NCBI GenBank assembly: GCA_021803885.1
Contig: JAJZKY010000199.1
Location: 1 to 7,723 of the forward strand
Reading direction: 5' to 3'
Length of the DNA stretch: 7,723 nucleotides
From: Planctomycetota bacterium
GTDB taxonomy: Bacteria; Planctomycetota; Phycisphaerae; WQYP01; JAJZKY01
Position numbers and translations under genes: made by a program. Under the pieces are notes generated by a model. It ran no database searches, was not told the DNA's origin, and saw only the letters and a list, made by a program, of their open reading frames with translations. Below, piece by piece: positions 5,728 to 7,723 of this stretch (position 1 is the first letter of the stretch; each line of letters opens with the position of its first letter).

Positions 5728-6192
5728 TTACATCCACTCATATTTCGACATCCTTATAAATTTGTCCAGGCGTTTTCCAGGTGATATGAAAGAGCATATG
5801 ACTGGATCCAGAGGTTCTACGGGGAGAACGGCTATTTCCTTTAATGGCCGGCCAATTTGCACGTATCGTAGAATTTTTACCGCTGATTTGAGAAAATATG
5901 CCTGACAAACAGGTATGTCATGATTGGCACATAAATTTAATTCAAACAAACATTGGTCGCACTTTTGCCATGCTCCAAAAAGGAGCATCAGATCGCAGTT
6001 AAGTAACCTCAAAGAATTCTTCTCCTGTTTAGAATGATGTTGAATATTCAGACGCGGTGGAAGAACGGGTTTTGCGGCTACCTCCAAAACTCTGTGAAAA
6101 GCGATTCGATAGTTAGCGAATTCGGCTTGGGTGCCTTTTCCGCTGATTGGACCGCGGAGATAGATTTTTAATTTCAGGTAGGTCTTTGACAT
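5728..6192 (-). CDS. Divergent DUF4406 paralogue
   Basis: A 154-residue protein similar at its start to the neighbouring DUF4406 protein (KIYLRGPISG at 9-18, same position as KVYISGPISG) and again at LLNCDLMLLFGAWQKCDQCLFELNLCANHDIPV, which aligns with the domain's W-x-S-x-G...E segment. Here Ser and Gly of that segment are replaced (AWQKCDQC) and the usual RD before the helix is missing, while Glu84 remains. It may therefore be a non-catalytic partner or have a changed substrate. The coding sequence looks clearly more AT-rich than its leader. ATG 6192 has CAGGAG 5 nt upstream within the conserved leader. Apart from the N-terminus, similarity to the other copy is low, so the two genes are not a recent duplication. 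Confidence 0.78.
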   Translation of the reverse strand: MSKTYLKLKIYLRGPISGKGTQAEFANYRIAFHRVLEVAAKPVLPPRLNIQHHSKQEKNSLRLLNCDLMLLFGAWQKCDQCLFELNLCANHDIPVCQAYFLKSAVKILRYVQIGRPLKEIAVLPVEPLDPVICSFISPGKRLDKFIRMSKYEWM

Positions 6193-6270
6193 AAAATCTC
6201 CTGTAAAAAAAGCGGCCGCGGGCTGGCCCGCACGGGTCAAAAATACCCGCGGTCACCTCAACTGTGGTCA
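6193..6270 (-). repeat. Leader element, copy 1
   Basis: The counterpart of the element at 5648-5722, starting at the stop codon of the preceding gene with TGACCACAGTTG (TGACCATAGTTG in copy 2). It has the same hairpin-forming GC block, GCGGCCGC, then T7 (T6 in copy 2) and ACAGGAGATTTT. The T-length difference puts the two leaders in different frames relative to their genes, so the conservation is in the nucleotides and not in an encoded peptide. Confidence 0.8.
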
Positions 6271-6636
6271 AATCCAAACAGCAAACGAAGTCAATGCCAG
6301 CAGTGCAATGAGTAGGATCAGCCAGAAGGTCCAATCCGGAAGCTCGCACTCCACGTCTCGCTGATATTCGCCTTGTCCGGTCAAAACCAGCGGAGTTTTC
6401 TCGTCCGGTGTGTTCTGGGCGATGGGTGTGGAATCCAAGATTCTACTCCACGTTGACTCTTCAACGACCTGCAGAATACACCCCTGGCAAATGGTCGCCT
6501 CACCTATTTTTGGTCGGAAGTGCATCCAGACGGTGGCATCATTGGGTATGACGTTATGGCAATAGTCGCACTTTACCGGTTCCTGGCACGCCTCCAGGAG
6601 GCGTTTATAGCCAGAGGATTGTGCAAGTTCAATCAT
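6268..6636 (-). CDS. Small zinc-motif protein with C-terminal membrane anchor
   Basis: A 122-residue protein of unknown function. CDYC and CQGC, about 29 residues apart, form a likely four-cysteine zinc site near the N-terminus, in a segment resembling small zinc-ribbon folds (VKCDYCHNVIP...ATICQGCIL). A polar middle follows, then a single hydrophobic helix at the very end (WTFWLILLIALLALTSFAVWI), which suggests a tail-anchored inner-membrane protein with the zinc domain in the cytoplasm. No signal peptide is visible. Start ATG 6636 has AAGGAG 7 nt upstream; an in-frame start at 6684 lacks a site. It lies between the nine-Cys protein gene and the first leader element. A role in host takeover or exclusion is only a guess. 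Confidence 0.72.
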   Translation of the reverse strand: MIELAQSSGYKRLLEACQEPVKCDYCHNVIPNDATVWMHFRPKIGEATICQGCILQVVEESTWSRILDSTPIAQNTPDEKTPLVLTGQGEYQRDVECELPDWTFWLILLIALLALTSFAVWI

Positions 6637-6698
6637 GTTTTTCTCCTTATATTGTGGGGACCTGGGCGAAAAAGGCCAAAGCAAAAAAATCGTCTTAT

Positions 6699-6968
6699 TT
6701 AATGTGGTGTAAAGTCAGCGCTTTGCCTTTCCAGGTAGACTCGCATCTTGCGTCGGGACAGACGTCGGGCCATGATAAACCGGCACGATTCACAGGCGTT
6801 GGAGGATGAGCACACCTCACAGAGGCTTCGCCGGCAAAGTTCGCACGACTCGCTGGTCTCAAAATCCGTTGGTTCGCCGCAGTTGCAGCACAGCACTCGG
6901 GCAGCTCCGTGCAGAGCGCGTGATCCGTTGAGGCGCAGCCTTCGCGCCGTGTCAACTAGATTGGTCAT
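6699..6968 (-). CDS. Nine-cysteine zinc-binding protein
   Basis: An 89-residue protein of unknown function. Cysteines at 27, 28, 30, 42, 45, 50, 53, 59 and 62 give four CxxC pairs (27/30, 42/45, 50/53, 59/62), enough for two zinc ions. The short spacings resemble cross-brace folds such as RING, FYVE or B-box fingers, but no histidine ligand is present and homology cannot be claimed. The tail (ARRLSRRKMRVYLERQ) is strongly basic and may contact nucleic acid. Start ATG 6968 has AAAGGGG about 7 nt upstream and overlaps the end of the ribbon-helix-helix gene by 17 nt, indicating co-translation. The 62 nt after it hold only the next ribosome binding site and two T-rich runs. Confidence 0.7.
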   Translation of the reverse strand: MTNLVDTARRLRLNGSRALHGAARVLCCNCGEPTDFETSESCELCRRSLCEVCSSSNACESCRFIMARRLSRRKMRVYLERQSADFTPH

Positions 6969-7176
6969 CGGCAGCCCCTTTCATTGGGTTGGAGAACGCT
7001 CCAGGCCAGGTGGACTTGATGTCAGACCCGTCGCCCTCCAGATAGGCTCGCACAAGCCGCTCGACACATTCCGGTCCATTCCAGCCACGGACTACGCGGA
7101 TCAATCGCAATCTTCCGACAGTTTCAGGACGGACAGCCAGGCGGATGTATTTCTTTTTCCGGGGTTTCGTCACCAT
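6952..7176 (-). CDS. Ribbon-helix-helix (CopG-like) regulator
   Basis: A 74-residue protein with a ribbon-helix-helix pattern: a basic start KPRKKKYIRLAV (likely DNA-contacting strand), then helix PETVGRLRLIRVVRG, a turn WNG, and helix PECVERLVRAYLEG. Such dimers bind short operators in the major groove and often repress their own operon. The C-terminal 25 residues look disordered. I chose ATG 7176 because GGAGG lies about 9 nt upstream; the frame is open further to 7245, but that part is not protein-like and overlaps inverted repeats. It is the phage-side gene nearest the tRNA. It could control the early operon, or excision if the element uses the tRNA as its attachment site. Confidence 0.72.
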   Translation of the reverse strand: MVTKPRKKKYIRLAVRPETVGRLRLIRVVRGWNGPECVERLVRAYLEGDGSDIKSTWPGAFSNPMKGAADDQSS

Positions 7177-7215
7177 CAGTGTGTACCTCCAGCCCGTGGC
7201 GCGCAAAGCGCAGCG

Positions 7216-7237
7216 CAGGCAGTCAAATGATTGCCTG
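7216..7237. promoter_or_regulatory. Inverted repeats upstream of the regulator gene, possible operator
   Basis: CAGGCA and TGCCTG flank a 10-nt centre in a perfect 6-bp inverted repeat, 39 nt before the ribbon-helix-helix start codon. A second small palindrome, GCGCAAAGCGC, lies at 7201-7211. Either could be the autoregulatory operator of the gene downstream. No convincing promoter hexamers could be placed with confidence. Confidence 0.3.
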
Positions 7238-7271
7238 GGAACCATATAAGAAAATCAATCAGGCGGTAAAA

Positions 7272-7345
7272 TAGGCGATACAGGATTCGAACCTGTGACC
7301 TCATGCGTGTCATGCATGCGCTCTAACCAACTGAGCTAATCGCCC
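7272..7345 (-). tRNA. tRNA-Val (GAC anticodon)
   Basis: A complete 74-nt cloverleaf. The acceptor stem is GGGCGAT/ATCGCCT with a G-U first pair and discriminator A. The D-arm is GCTC...GAGC with AGTTGGTTA, and the anticodon stem CATGC/GCATG has loop ATGACAC, giving anticodon GAC (valine). The variable loop is AGGTC and the T-arm ACAGG-TTCGAAT-CCTGT. CCA is not encoded. The 3' end faces the phage-like genes, as expected if the gene is the integration site and its 3' end was rebuilt by the element. Confidence 0.95.
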
Positions 7346-7366
7346 GGATGCGACAACGCAGTGGAT

Positions 7367-7393
7367 GTTATCAAAATCCGGCCCAACTGCCAA
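7367..7393 (-). promoter_or_regulatory. Possible tRNA promoter
   Basis: On the minus strand TTGGCA (7388-7393, 5 of 6 to the -35 consensus) and GATAAC (7367-7372, 4 of 6 to the -10 consensus) are 15 bp apart. Transcription would begin about 15 nt before the tRNA 5' end. The short spacer makes this a weak candidate. Confidence 0.25.
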
Positions 7394-7432
7394 ATTGCCC
7401 ACGCGTCGGCCGCCAGCCGATCGGTGTACTGT

Positions 7433-7723
7433 TTACTTGCCGCCCAGTCGCACGATAAAACATTCCATGTTGCGACGCGGATCGCCCACGCTGGTCTTGC
7501 TGGCCATATCCGCGGCCAACAGAGCTGCGCTGGCACGGCTGGCCCCCGCCACCCCCCACCGCCGGGCCATGGTAAGTATGGCCTTGGCACGCTGCGGTGG
7601 ATAGAGTCTTAAGTCCTGCACAATTTGCTTTTCGGGCAATCGTCGGTCCAGCAATTCTCTCGCTTTCAACACCTGATTGATCCAGTAAAACACCGCCCCG
7701 ACCAGCGTAAAACCAATGCGATG
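7433..7723 (-). CDS. holA: DNA polymerase III delta subunit, C-terminal end (cut by window edge)
   Basis: An open frame of 96 residues running in from the window edge to TAA at 7433. The sequence LVGAVFYWINQVLKARELLD, then VQDLRLYPPQRAKAILTMARRWG, then LLAADMASKTSVGDPRRNMECFIVRL follows the C-terminal collar domain of HolA: a helix with ...L...kelL, L.l.P......l..ar, and L...D...K.g...pr..le..v..L. HolA is the clamp-loader subunit that opens the sliding clamp in host replication. This is normal chromosomal housekeeping sequence and marks the host side of the junction. It ends 87 nt before the tRNA. The assignment rests on pattern and not on a search. Confidence 0.72.
   Translation of the reverse strand, partial: HRIGFTLVGAVFYWINQVLKARELLDRRLPEKQIVQDLRLYPPQRAKAILTMARRWGVAGASRASAALLAADMASKTSVGDPRRNMECFIVRLGGK

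Noticed and set aside
6113..6349. Open frame through leader copy 1 with a peptide resembling one in leader copy 2 (FDPCGPARGRFF)
   Set aside because: The two frames have different relations to the following genes because the T-runs differ by one base, and neither has a start site. The similarity reflects conserved nucleotides.
6640..6698. T-rich runs after the nine-cysteine protein gene as a terminator
   Set aside because: No stem of useful length precedes the T7 run, and the next gene follows with its own ribosome binding site.
7336..7612. Plus- and minus-strand open frames overlapping the tRNA-holA spacer and holA
   Set aside because: They are shadows of the HolA-like frame and the tRNA, without supporting ribosome sites or domains.

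Overview
The window reads as one end of an integrated tailed bacteriophage (prophage) next to host DNA. Every gene I can support lies on the minus strand, so the biological reading order runs from high to low coordinates. The host side (7272-7723) holds the C-terminal end of a DNA polymerase III delta subunit (HolA-like) and a tRNA-Val(GAC). Everything to the left of the tRNA is phage-like, down to the terminase genes at the left edge. The tRNA 3' end faces the phage genes, which suits integration at a tRNA, but no integrase and no second attachment site lie in the window. The host is a bacterium with moderately high GC. I cannot name a phylum.

Early region (5153-7176): a ribbon-helix-helix regulator, a nine-cysteine zinc protein, a zinc protein with a C-terminal membrane anchor, then two tandem DUF4406 genes (nucleoside 2-deoxyribosyltransferase-like fold). 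Each DUF4406 gene follows a nearly identical GC-rich leader made of a hairpin, a T6-7 tract and a Shine-Dalgarno. A third, diverged copy of this leader sits at 1751-1801. There it precedes only the first 18 codons of a DUF4406-like gene, which run in frame into a MazG-like gene.

Replication and DNA-processing region (1325-5095): an initiator-like winged-helix protein whose gene contains six repeats at 11-12 bp spacing beside an AT-richer stretch (probable internal origin, as in lambda O); a small protein with a possible helicase-loader role; a RusA-like resolvase; a ParB-like protein with an added zinc motif; and a MazG-like pyrophosphohydrolase. Start/stop overlaps suggest that initiator, loader and resolvase are translationally coupled.

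Packaging region (1-1043): after a strong hairpin (1124-1153) and a possible promoter come a small sigma-70-region-2-like protein, the terminase small subunit, and the first 47 codons of the terminase large subunit with its Walker A motif. The sigma-like gene is in the usual place for a late-gene activator.

The observations most worth following are the conserved leader with one compensatory base-pair change, the 11-bp repeats inside the initiator gene, and the leader plus truncated DUF4406 start joined to a different enzyme.
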